The translations under genes and the position numbers were made by a program. Below, in pieces: positions 1 to 6,031 of a stretch of 7,718 nt of DNA. This stretch comes from Alphaproteobacteria bacterium (GTDB lineage Bacteria; Pseudomonadota; Alphaproteobacteria; Thalassobaculales; Thalassobaculaceae). The notes under the pieces were generated by a model. That model made no database searches, was not told the DNA's origin, and saw only the letters and a program-made list of their open reading frames with translations. How positions within the stretch are numbered: the first letter of the stretch is position 1; each line of letters starts with the position of its first letter. The stretch covers positions 1 to 7,718 of the forward strand of contig JAPKDN010000136.1 of assembly GCA_028822575.1 (NCBI GenBank). The letters run 5' to 3'.

Positions 1-415
1 TCTGGATAAAGGGTTGAATAGGTTTCTGTGCAGCCCAACCGTGATGACATTGGCGATATTTCAGACCATGATCATGCCTCTTATTGGGCGCCGAATACTT
101 TGTTCGCGGGAGACCCAAAGGCCAAAGGTCATTGGCTCAGAGAAAGAAAAAGGGCTGAGCCGCGAGCGAGGTGGATAGGAGATGGCAGGGGGATGAAACC
201 TCCGACCCACCAATCGCCTGCCCCTCATGCCTCGTCTTGTCTGGATGGGATAGGGGTACACTAACGGGCTTCCCATGCGGGATTTCGCTCGCGCCCAAGA
301 GATTCCCTCCTGGGGCCGAAATCATCCACATGGCGCCCACCGTGCGCAAAGCTCATCGGGCATTCCAATTTTTGGCCATACTAGTGTAGCGTGGCGCCGG
401 TGGAGGGAGAGCTGG
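1..415. other. No supportable gene; upstream region of the CRP-type regulator
   Basis: Short open frames exist on both strands here, but none combines a ribosome site, a family-like protein and a plausible length. The frame that leads into the regulator can be read back to an ATG at 275. The residues before position 416 are low-complexity, rich in Trp, Arg, Ser and Gly, and unlike any CRP family N-terminus, so I treat them as untranslated. Small structures seen are a perfect 10-bp palindrome, CATGATCATG, at 67-76 and a GCCCAA/TTGGGC inverted pair at 33-38 and 84-89; both could be chance. No convincing -35/-10 pair or terminator was found. The tail of an upstream gene or a degraded element cannot be excluded. 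Confidence 0.5.
402..410 (+). promoter_or_regulatory. Shine-Dalgarno site fixing the CRP-type regulator start
   Basis: The purine run GGAGGGAGA sits just before the ATG at 416, with 9 bases between GGAGG and the start codon. This is the reason for choosing 416 over the in-frame ATG at 275, which would add 47 residues without family resemblance, and over the ATG at 443. Confidence 0.7.
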
Positions 416-1117
416 ATGTCGTCCGATCGGTCACTCGCCGGAATGAAACTACTGACTTCGGTTCCTGAGGGCCGGGTCTCGGCGCTGGGCGAGCGTTGCC
501 GGTGGCGGCGCTTTGAGCCAGGCAAGGTAATCGTTAACCTCCACGATAAAACCACAGATATTTATCTCATCGCTCGCGGTGAAGTGCGGGTGACAGTTTT
601 TTCGGAGACCGGCAGAACCGTTATTATGCGTGATTTGAAGACCGGCGATCACTTCGGTGAATATGCGGCGATTGATGGTAAGCCGCGATCGGCGAGCATT
701 GTCGCACTTAACCGAACGGTGGTCGCACAGATGCCGGCTCAGACCTTTCAGGACCTTTTGGCGGAGTTCCCAGAAATCTCCCGGGCGGTTATGGTCCTGA
801 TGGCAAGCGCGATCCGCACCTTGAACGAACGGGTGGTGGAATTCAGTACGCTGGGAGTGCGTAATAGGATTCACGCTGAATTGCTGCGTTTGGCCCGGGC
901 TGGAAGGATCGTCGATGGCGCCGGGCGAATCTCCCCGCCGCCGACTCATGCCGAGATCGCGTCGCGCATAAGCACCCATCGTGAGGCGGTAACCCGTGAA
1001 TTGAAGCAGCTTGAAAACCAGACGTTGCTGGAGCGTACGCGCGGCGCCTTCGTGATCAAGGACCTTGTCGAGCTTGAACGTATGGTTGAGGACGCGCGCA
1101 CCGGACGGGGAGAGTAG
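416..1117 (+). CDS. CRP/FNR-family transcription regulator
   Basis: This 233-residue protein has the size and two-domain plan of CRP-family activators. Residues 10-125 form the cyclic-nucleotide-binding beta-roll. The phosphate-binding cassette is visible as FGEYAAIDGKPRSAS, with G81-E82 and R91-S92 in the positions that hold the ribose and cyclic phosphate in CRP. Residues 125-147 are the helix that dimerises the family. Residues 175-215 are a winged helix-turn-helix with the typical recognition-helix pattern STHREAVTRELKQLE. No FNR-type N-terminal cysteine cluster is present, so a cyclic-nucleotide ligand is more likely than an iron-sulfur sensor. The protein is cytoplasmic and DNA-binding. 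It sits 122 bp upstream of the dehydrogenase on the same strand and may regulate it or the wider cluster; that link is inference. Family assignment is firm, but ligand and targets are unknown. Confidence 0.93.
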   Translation: MSSDRSLAGMKLLTSVPEGRVSALGERCRWRRFEPGKVIVNLHDKTTDIYLIARGEVRVTVFSETGRTVIMRDLKTGDHFGEYAAIDGKPRSASIVALNRTVVAQMPAQTFQDLLAEFPEISRAVMVLMASAIRTLNERVVEFSTLGVRNRIHAELLRLARAGRIVDGAGRISPPPTHAEIASRISTHREAVTRELKQLENQTLLERTRGAFVIKDLVELERMVEDARTGRGE

Positions 1118-1239
1118 GCGCCACCCAGCCAGCACGCTGATGCTCTAGTGGGTTCGATATCCCGCGTTATCTTCACAGCTCTCGACGGTCGCGTTAAACC
1201 GGATGTAACCAGGACCCCACTCAACTCGGAAATCATTAA

Positions 1240-2211
1240 ATGCCCATCAAGGTTTTCTATCACGTCAAGGCCAGCCAGGACTTCTATGATCTGATCCGCT
1301 CCACTATGCCGGCGGACCGGTATGAGTTGCTGACCATCAATAACGACTCCGAAGAGGAGCGTCAGGCCAAGCTCGCCGAGGCAGAATTGGTTATCGTGGG
1401 TGGCTTGCGGATGTCGGAAGAGGATGTGAATATTGCTGTAAAACTGCGCCTGATCCTGCATCAAGGTGTTGGCTATCACGACACGGTAGCGACCGATGCG
1501 CTTATGAAACGCCAGGTCAGGCTTGCCGTGACGCCGCAAGGTACCAGTGAGGGTGTGGCAGAACACGCGATCATGATGATGCTGGCGACGGGTCGGCGGC
1601 TGGCTTTCTGCGATGCAGAATTGCGAGAAGGGCGGTGGCATTCCAACACCTTCCGCTCCACCGCGAGGCAACTGTTCGGGGCCACGGTTGGGATCGTTGG
1701 TCTTGGCCGTATTGGCAAGCAGGTCGCTAAACGCTTGATCGGCTTCGAGACCCGAACGATTTACACTGATTTGCTGGAGATGGAACCGGAGGTAGAGCGC
1801 GAGCTTGGGGTAAGCCGCGTCAGCTTGGATGAAGTTCTGGAACGCTCGGACTTCATCACCCTACACTTACCCTTGACGGACTCCTCACATCACATGATTG
1901 ATGCGGCTGCCATCGCGAAGATGCGACCGGGAACGACGCTTATCAATTGTGCGCGTGGCCCTGTGGCGTCTCAAGAGGCGCTTTTGGACGCGCTGCGTTC
2001 CGGACATCTCGGCGGTGTTGGCCTTGACGTGTTCGAGGTCGAGCCACTTCCGGCGCCGAATCCTTTCGCCGAATTTCCAAACGTGGTGATGACACCGCAT
2101 CACGCGCCTGGGACCCGGGACACGATGCTGATCAAATTCTCGGAGATCTTCGCCAATGCCGACCGCTTCTTCGTCGGCGAGCGGATGGAGAACGAGATCA
2201 GTCTTGTTTAG
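1240..2211 (+). CDS. D-isomer-specific 2-hydroxyacid dehydrogenase, NAD-dependent
   Basis: This 323-residue protein has the usual length for the family, which interconverts D-2-hydroxyacids and 2-oxoacids with NAD(P)H in the cytoplasm. The Rossmann motif GLGRIG is at 154-159 (G154, G156, G159). Asp177 at the end of the second strand suggests NAD rather than NADP. The catalytic trio is intact: R239 in NCARGP, E268 in VFEVEP and H287 in TPHHAPGT. The substrate loop VGYHDT at 77-82 replaces the commoner VGYDNV, so substrate preference cannot be assigned to glyoxylate, phosphoglycerate or another acid. The ribosome site is weak (CGGAAA, about 7 bases before the ATG). The stop is TAG, after a normal family C-terminus. 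A degraded HAD hydrolase follows in the same reading frame. Family certain, substrate unknown. Confidence 0.94.
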   Translation: MPIKVFYHVKASQDFYDLIRSTMPADRYELLTINNDSEEERQAKLAEAELVIVGGLRMSEEDVNIAVKLRLILHQGVGYHDTVATDALMKRQVRLAVTPQGTSEGVAEHAIMMMLATGRRLAFCDAELREGRWHSNTFRSTARQLFGATVGIVGLGRIGKQVAKRLIGFETRTIYTDLLEMEPEVERELGVSRVSLDEVLERSDFITLHLPLTDSSHHMIDAAAIAKMRPGTTLINCARGPVASQEALLDALRSGHLGGVGLDVFEVEPLPAPNPFAEFPNVVMTPHHAPGTRDTMLIKFSEIFANADRFFVGERMENEISLV

Positions 2212-2220
2212 CGGGTGTAG

Positions 2221-2580
2221 GGCGCCCAAAAGGCGCTTCTGCTTGATCTTGCCCGTCGTAGCGGAGTGCAATTGGCGGTGGTTACCAATGCGCCACGAGC
2301 AAACATCAAACTTCTGTTGGCGCCACTCGGTGGTCAGGGGGCCTTTGATGCGGTTGTCCTGGGCGATGAGCTGGAGCACGGCAAGCCGCATCCTCTGCCC
2401 TGCCTGACTGCTCTGTCTCAGCTTGGCGTCGAGCCGGAAAATGCTTGTGGGTTCGAGGTTTAGGCAAGTGACATCACCGCCTTGATAGCGGCGAGGATCT
2501 TCGCCGTTGGCATAGGCTCTGGCGAATATTTCCAAGCCTTAAAGGCGTCCGGAGCCCGCGAAGTGGTCAAAGATATTTAG
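2221..2580 (+). pseudogene. Truncated, nonsense-interrupted HAD-family hydrolase remnant
   Basis: One reading frame from 2221 to the TAG at 2578-2580 reads as the C-terminal half of a HAD phosphatase of the beta-phosphoglucomutase type. Motif II is seen as AVVTNAPRAN (Thr at 2284-2286) and motif III as GDELEHGKPHPLP (Lys at 2383-2385). The expected motif IV FEDS reads FEV followed by TAG at 2461-2463, so the second metal-binding Asp and the next residue are both lost. After the stop, homology resumes without a frame change: the frame runs through ITAL, IFAVGIGSG, ALKASGAREVVKD to the final stop. The N-terminal half, with the nucleophilic DxD motif and cap, is absent, since the dehydrogenase ends 9 bp upstream. 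An open stretch from a GTG at 2266 to 2463 could be called a 65-residue gene, but it lacks both catalytic acids. Inactive remnant very likely. Confidence 0.85.
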
Positions 2581-2654
2581 TGGACAAGGCTCAAAAGGAT
2601 CGATCATCTGACACAATTGATAGGCTGGTCTCAAAGTGGAAACCGATCACCGCC

Positions 2655-3404
2655 CTATCGAACGCTCCTTCCTCCATCCACCGGGATCGCCTGGCCGGTG
2701 ACGTAGCCCGCGTCTTCGCTAGCCAGGAATACCGCGACCGAGGCGACTTCCTCGGCGGTTCCGAGTCGCCCCATCGGATGCTTGGCGTTAATGGCGTCGA
2801 CTGCGGCCTGTTTGTCGTCGGCGAAATCAATCGAGGTTTGGGCCATCGGCGTATCTATGGTGCCCGGGCAGATACAGTTCACCCGAATGCCCTTGGTCGC
2901 GTAATCCAGGGCCAACGAGCGGGTCATCGCCACAATCCCGCCCTTGGCCGCCGAGTAGCCAATCAGCTTGGTATTGCCGCGGATACCGTTGATCGAGGCC
3001 ATGTTGACAATCGCGCCCTTACCCTTGTCCAGCATTCCCGGCACCACGGCCTTACAACCAAGAAATTGGCCAGTGAGATTGATGGCGATCATCCGGTTCC
3101 AAAGATCGATATCCGTCTCTTCGAGTCCGCCCCAGACCGTCACGCCGGCGTTGTTGAAAAGGATATCAATGCCGCCGAGCTTGGCCTTGGTCTCGCCAAC
3201 TACGCGCTCCCAATCCTCGGCCAGACGGACGTCCAGCTTGGTCGCCACCGCCACACCGTTGAGCGCCGCCATTGGGGCGACCTGATCGTCGGTCTCTACC
3301 GTCGCGATTACCCGGCAACCTTCGGCGGCGAAGCGACGGACCGCAGCATTGCCGATCCCGCTCGAAGTGCCGGTGATAAGGACAGTTTCGTTATTAAAAG
3401 CCAT
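2655..3404 (-). CDS. Classical short-chain dehydrogenase/reductase (SDR)
   Basis: This 249-residue protein has the standard length of classical SDRs, which oxidise alcohols or reduce ketones with NAD(P)H. The cofactor motif TGTSSGIG is at 11-18, Asp58 is in the LDV adenine-pocket motif, and NNAG is at 84-87. The catalytic tetrad is complete: N109, S137 (in MASING), Y150 and K154 (YSAAK). PG at 180-181 and the C-terminal VTGQAIPVDGG are also typical. The start codon at 3402-3404 is preceded by GAGAG about 6 bases away. The gene runs toward the HAD remnant and away from the deacetylase gene, sharing a 245-bp divergent region with it. It resembles 3-oxoacyl-ACP-reductase-like and sugar/alcohol dehydrogenases, but the substrate cannot be read. 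The + strand opposite it is open over a long span (2580-3434), which is a codon-bias shadow. Confidence 0.95.
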   Translation of the reverse strand: MAFNNETVLITGTSSGIGNAAVRRFAAEGCRVIATVETDDQVAPMAALNGVAVATKLDVRLAEDWERVVGETKAKLGGIDILFNNAGVTVWGGLEETDIDLWNRMIAINLTGQFLGCKAVVPGMLDKGKGAIVNMASINGIRGNTKLIGYSAAKGGIVAMTRSLALDYATKGIRVNCICPGTIDTPMAQTSIDFADDKQAAVDAINAKHPMGRLGTAEEVASVAVFLASEDAGYVTGQAIPVDGGRSVR

Positions 3405-3434
3405 TGGGAACTCTCGTTATCTGGGGACGAATAG

Positions 3435-3474
3435 CTTGGCTGAAATTATTGGTGCTGGCAAGAATTTAGCCAAG
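3435..3474. promoter_or_regulatory. Inverted repeat, candidate operator in the divergent region
   Basis: The left arm CTTGGCTGAAATT (3435-3447) and right arm AATTTAGCCAAG (3463-3474) are reverse complements over 12 bases, apart from one extra G at 3442, with a 15-base spacer. It lies 31 bp upstream of the SDR start in an AT-rich part of the intergenic region. The arm spacing suits either a two-half-site operator or a stem in the SDR leader transcript. Which of these it is, and any binding protein, is inference. Confidence 0.5.
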
Positions 3475-3516
3475 ATAAACAGCCTCACAAATACGCAAAC
3501 TCGAGAAGGAGCGAGC

Positions 3517-3525
3517 ATGGACTAG
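3517..3525 (+). other. Two-codon ORF (Met-Asp-stop) behind a strong ribosome site
   Basis: AAGGAG at 3506-3511, with a 5-base spacer, precedes ATG GAC TAG at 3517-3525. It is one of the best Shine-Dalgarno sequences in the window, yet it serves a frame that ends after two codons, 125 bases before the deacetylase start. It may be a minimal upstream ORF, the remnant start of a lost gene, or chance. Confidence 0.35.
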
Positions 3526-3586
3526 GTTCCGCCACCCTGAGCCATGCCCCTACCTTTCTTAATCATTGCCTGCTACCGTCCGGCCA

Positions 3587-3605
3587 TCTTCCAAATTTCG
3601 GAAGA
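3587..3605 (+). promoter_or_regulatory. Small hairpin in the leader of the deacetylase gene
   Basis: TCTTCC (3587-3592) and GGAAGA (3600-3605) pair perfectly around the 7-base loop AAATTTC, ending 44 bases before the deacetylase ATG. It has no T-run and so is not a classical terminator. It could be a protein-binding palindrome or a leader stem; significance is uncertain. Confidence 0.3.
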
Positions 3606-3649
3606 CGAGATGTTCGGCGCAAACCAATAACAGCAGCGGTGATTGAGTA

Positions 3650-4510
3650 ATGACGGGTGCAATCTGGCCGGGCCAGGAACGCTTGGCGCTTTCGATCGTG
3701 GTAAATGTTGAGGAAGGCTCGGAGCAGTCGATCGCCGAGGGTGATCGTGGCCCGGAACCCGTGGATGAGCTTGGCATCGTGCCGCGCAAGCCGATGCGTA
3801 ATTACGGCAACGAAAGTAACTATCTTTACGGCATAAAGCGAGGCGCGCCCCGGGTGATGGATCTGCTAGAAAGTCGCAGCCTGACCGCGACCTTCACGGC
3901 TGCGGCGCTTAGCCTGGAGCGGGCGCCGGAACTGACCAAGCGGATCGTCGCCGGCGGCCACGAGGTGTGCAGCCATGGGTGGCGCTGGATCCATCAGTTC
4001 CAAATGGACGAGGCCCAGGAGCGCGCGTTTATCGCCAAGGCAGTCGAGTCGATCGAGCGTACCACCGGCGCTCGCCCAGTGGGCTGGCTATCTCGATATC
4101 TATTAACCGAGAATACACGGCGATTGCTGGTCGAGGCGGGCTTTCAATACCACATGGATGACTATTCTGATGACCAACCCTTCTGGGATGCCGTTGATGG
4201 TAAGCCGATCCTTATTATGCCCTATGCGGTCGATAGTAATGATATGAAGATGTGGACCGCGCCGGCCTATACACCGGAGCAATGGTTCCGCTACGCAGTT
4301 GATACTTTTGATCAATTATATCGTGAGGGGGCGGATGAGCCGCGGATGATGTCGTTTGGCCTGCACCTTAGGATCGTTGGGCGGCCGGGACGATTCGTCT
4401 GGTTGGAGCGTTTCGTCGATCACGTTCTTTCCAAGGGCGATGTCTGGATCACGAGCCGCCGCGCCATTGCCGACCATTGGGCCGGTATCTACCCGCACAA
4501 ATCGGAGTAA
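3650..4510 (+). CDS. PuuE-like polysaccharide deacetylase-fold hydrolase
   Basis: This 286-residue protein belongs to the carbohydrate esterase 4 / NodB-fold branch that includes PuuE allantoinases, enzymes that hydrolyse C-N bonds of amides. Landmarks are VNVEEGSE (18-25, replacing the TFDD metal motif of true polysaccharide deacetylases), GHEVCSHGWRW (103-113, His104 and His109), GWLSRY (145-150), MDDYSDDQPFWD (169-180), PYAVDSNDMKMW (191-202), MMSFGLHLRIVGRPGR (233-248) and VWITSRRAIADHW (265-277). There is no signal peptide or membrane segment, so it acts in the cytoplasm, which also argues against a cell-wall substrate. An in-frame TGA at 3644-3646 makes 3650 the first possible ATG; its ribosome site is weak. 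It lies 5 bp upstream of the PrpD-family gene. The GLHLR variant and the GWLSRY motif place it outside strict PuuE, so allantoin is not assured as substrate. Confidence 0.9.
   Translation: MTGAIWPGQERLALSIVVNVEEGSEQSIAEGDRGPEPVDELGIVPRKPMRNYGNESNYLYGIKRGAPRVMDLLESRSLTATFTAAALSLERAPELTKRIVAGGHEVCSHGWRWIHQFQMDEAQERAFIAKAVESIERTTGARPVGWLSRYLLTENTRRLLVEAGFQYHMDDYSDDQPFWDAVDGKPILIMPYAVDSNDMKMWTAPAYTPEQWFRYAVDTFDQLYREGADEPRMMSFGLHLRIVGRPGRFVWLERFVDHVLSKGDVWITSRRAIADHWAGIYPHKSE
4504..4507 (+). promoter_or_regulatory. Ribosome site of the PrpD-family gene, inside the deacetylase end
   Basis: GGAG lies in the last sense codons of the deacetylase gene, 8 bases before the ATG at 4516. It decides against the in-frame ATG at 4477, which would overlap the upstream gene and add 13 residues without family resemblance. 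It suggests translational coupling of the pair. Confidence 0.65.
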
Positions 4511-4515
4511 ATTTT

Positions 4516-5868
4516 ATGCAGGACGCAATCGAGGCCTTCGCCGACCATGTTATCAACACAGAAAGTAAGGACATCGCGGATGAGGCATGGCTGGCGGCTA
4601 AGACCTACATCCTGGACACCTTTGGCGTTGGCTTAGCTGGGTCGACGGGACCCTATGTGCGGGAACTATTGAACGCCTATCCGACGGGTGGCCCATCTCG
4701 GGTGTTGGGTCAAAAAGGCGGATTCGCGCCGGCCGACGCGGCGTTGCTGAATGGGTATCAGATCCATAATTCAGAATTTGACTGCGTCCACGAAAAGGCT
4801 GTCATCCACACCATGACCGTGCTGATGTCCGTGCTTTTGGCCGAGGCGGACCGGCGGGGTGGGGTTGACGGGAAAAATTTGATTCGCGCTTCTATTCTAG
4901 GTGTCGATGTCGCCTGTAATCTTGGTGTCGCCTGTACGACGGGCCTACAATTTTTCCGCCCGGCGACGGCGGGCACCTTCGCGGCGATCGCTGCCATGGG
5001 CGCGGTCCGGCGTTATGACAAGGATACGTTGCTCCGGGCTTTCGCGCTGGGATATTCGCAACTTTGTGGGACCATGCAAGCGCATACCGAGGGCTCTCCA
5101 ATACTGGCGCTGCAGATCGGCCTCAACGCCCGCAACGCCGTGACCGCCTGCGATCTGGCGGAGCATGGCTTACCTGGACTTACTGGTGTTTTGGAAGGGC
5201 CGTTTGGGTTTTTTGGGCTGTTCGAGAAAGCCGGTGATATTCGCTCGACCTTGCCCACCCTGGGTAAGACTTGGCGTATCGCCGAGGTGGCGCACAAGCC
5301 TTTCCCAAGTGGCCGGGCGACCCATGGCATCGTCGATGCGATTCAGGAACTACAACGCGAGAACGAGATCGATGCCGCCGCGATCGTCAAGGTCGAGGCA
5401 CGGGTACCCTCCCTTACCAATCACCTGATAGGGCGGCCGGTGCATGACGCGATGGAGATCAATTATGCCCGTCTTAACGGACAATATGCAGCGTCGGTGA
5501 TGTTAAGCCGGGGTTTTGTCGGCATAGATGATTTCACCATTGAGGCGGTGCGGGAGCCGGCCCGGGTGGCGCTGGCCAGCAAAGTTGTCATCTCGGTAAA
5601 CGAAAACCCCGATCCCAACGCGCTTTCGCCAGTGGACGTGGACATCCATATGGCCGATGGGACGGTTCATTCGAAAATGATCGAAACAGTTTACGGCAAC
5701 CCGGCCAAACCCATGACCAAGGATGCGCACCTTACGAAGTTTCGGCGCAACTGGGCCGCCGCGGCTTGCGGGCTGAAGGACGTGGACGCCGAGGTGATGA
5801 TCAATCGAGTGGGTACCTTGGAGACCGTTCCCGACATCCGTGAACTGATTGATCTGGCGACGGGATAG
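4516..5868 (+). CDS. MmgE/PrpD-family protein
   Basis: This 450-residue protein has the full family length. The family includes 2-methylcitrate dehydratase and cis-aconitate decarboxylase, and works on carboxylated substrates in the cytoplasm. The N-terminal helical domain carries LDTFGVGLAGS (33-43) and HNSEFDCVHEKAVIH (84-98), the counterpart of the family's HALDFDDTH active-site stretch. QAHTEGSP (188-195), LEGPFGFFGLFE (226-237) and KPFPSGRATHG (261-271) follow, and a smaller C-terminal domain ends the protein. The KPFPSGRATHG signature is well kept. The region around 188-195 lacks the Lys that many PrpD and aconitate-decarboxylase proteins have there, so the chemistry may differ from 2-methylcitrate dehydration. 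No prpB or prpC genes lie nearby. The gene begins 5 bp after the deacetylase stop and shares its direction. Family sure, reaction unknown. Confidence 0.92.
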   Translation: MQDAIEAFADHVINTESKDIADEAWLAAKTYILDTFGVGLAGSTGPYVRELLNAYPTGGPSRVLGQKGGFAPADAALLNGYQIHNSEFDCVHEKAVIHTMTVLMSVLLAEADRRGGVDGKNLIRASILGVDVACNLGVACTTGLQFFRPATAGTFAAIAAMGAVRRYDKDTLLRAFALGYSQLCGTMQAHTEGSPILALQIGLNARNAVTACDLAEHGLPGLTGVLEGPFGFFGLFEKAGDIRSTLPTLGKTWRIAEVAHKPFPSGRATHGIVDAIQELQRENEIDAAAIVKVEARVPSLTNHLIGRPVHDAMEINYARLNGQYAASVMLSRGFVGIDDFTIEAVREPARVALASKVVISVNENPDPNALSPVDVDIHMADGTVHSKMIETVYGNPAKPMTKDAHLTKFRRNWAAAACGLKDVDAEVMINRVGTLETVPDIRELIDLATG

Positions 5869-5894
5869 AAAGCGTTCGCGCCTTTGGCTGGAAG

Positions 5895-5969
5895 CCGGGC
5901 AGGGTGATCGGCTCGATCTGATTGGCGCTGCTTCATGAGAAACGCGACGTCATCCCCGATCAAGCCCGG
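5895..5969. repeat. Imperfect inverted repeat between the PrpD-family and ligase genes
   Basis: CCGGGC (5895-5900) plus TGATCGG (5905-5911) on the left pair with CCGATCA (5956-5962) plus GCCCGG (5964-5969) on the right. That gives 13 base pairs with an asymmetric internal bulge and a 44-base loop. The right half, which follows CGTCATCC at 5949-5956, resembles dispersed palindromic intergenic repeats common in alphaproteobacterial genomes. It has no T-run and is not a clear terminator. Confidence 0.4.
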
Positions 5970-6016
5970 TCTGAATCTAGTCAGAAAAATCGCAATATTT
6001 CTACAAAGATGAAGCT

Positions 6017-6023
6017 AGGAAGG
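6017..6023 (+). promoter_or_regulatory. Strong ribosome site of the ligase gene
   Basis: AGGAAGG lies 8 bases before the ATG at 6032 and supports that start. The preceding 5975-6010 stretch is AT-rich and could hold a promoter, but no clear -35/-10 pair was found. Confidence 0.65.
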
Positions 6024-6031
6024 CCCCGCCC

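Noticed and set aside
28..264. Short open frames in the first 400 bases as possible genes or transposase remnants
   Set aside because: No ribosome site and no recognisable motif on either strand; overlapping frames look like random open stretches.
449..1135. 228-codon - strand frame opposite the CRP-type regulator
   Set aside because: Antisense shadow of a gene with clear domain motifs; composition rich in Arg, His and Ser, with no recognisable fold.
1147..1221. AGTGGG/CCCACT inverted pair between the regulator and dehydrogenase
   Set aside because: Only 6 perfect bases across a 57-base loop; expected by chance at this length.
946..1671. 241-codon - strand frame spanning the regulator end and dehydrogenase start
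   Set aside because: Crosses an intergenic gap and two well-supported genes on the other strand; no ribosome site or motif.
2222..2236. GCGCC-CAAAA-GGCGC hairpin just after the dehydrogenase stop, as a terminator
   Set aside because: The stem is only 5 bp and is followed by TTCTGCTT rather than a T-run, and it lies inside the HAD-homologous sequence.
1885..2535. 216-codon - strand frame over the dehydrogenase end and HAD remnant
   Set aside because: Opposite strand of recognised dehydrogenase and HAD sequence; no family signature.
2580..3434. 284-codon + strand open frame opposite the SDR gene
   Set aside because: It is exactly antisense to a gene with every SDR motif, starts at a GTG without a ribosome site, and has no family-like motif; it is a codon-bias shadow.
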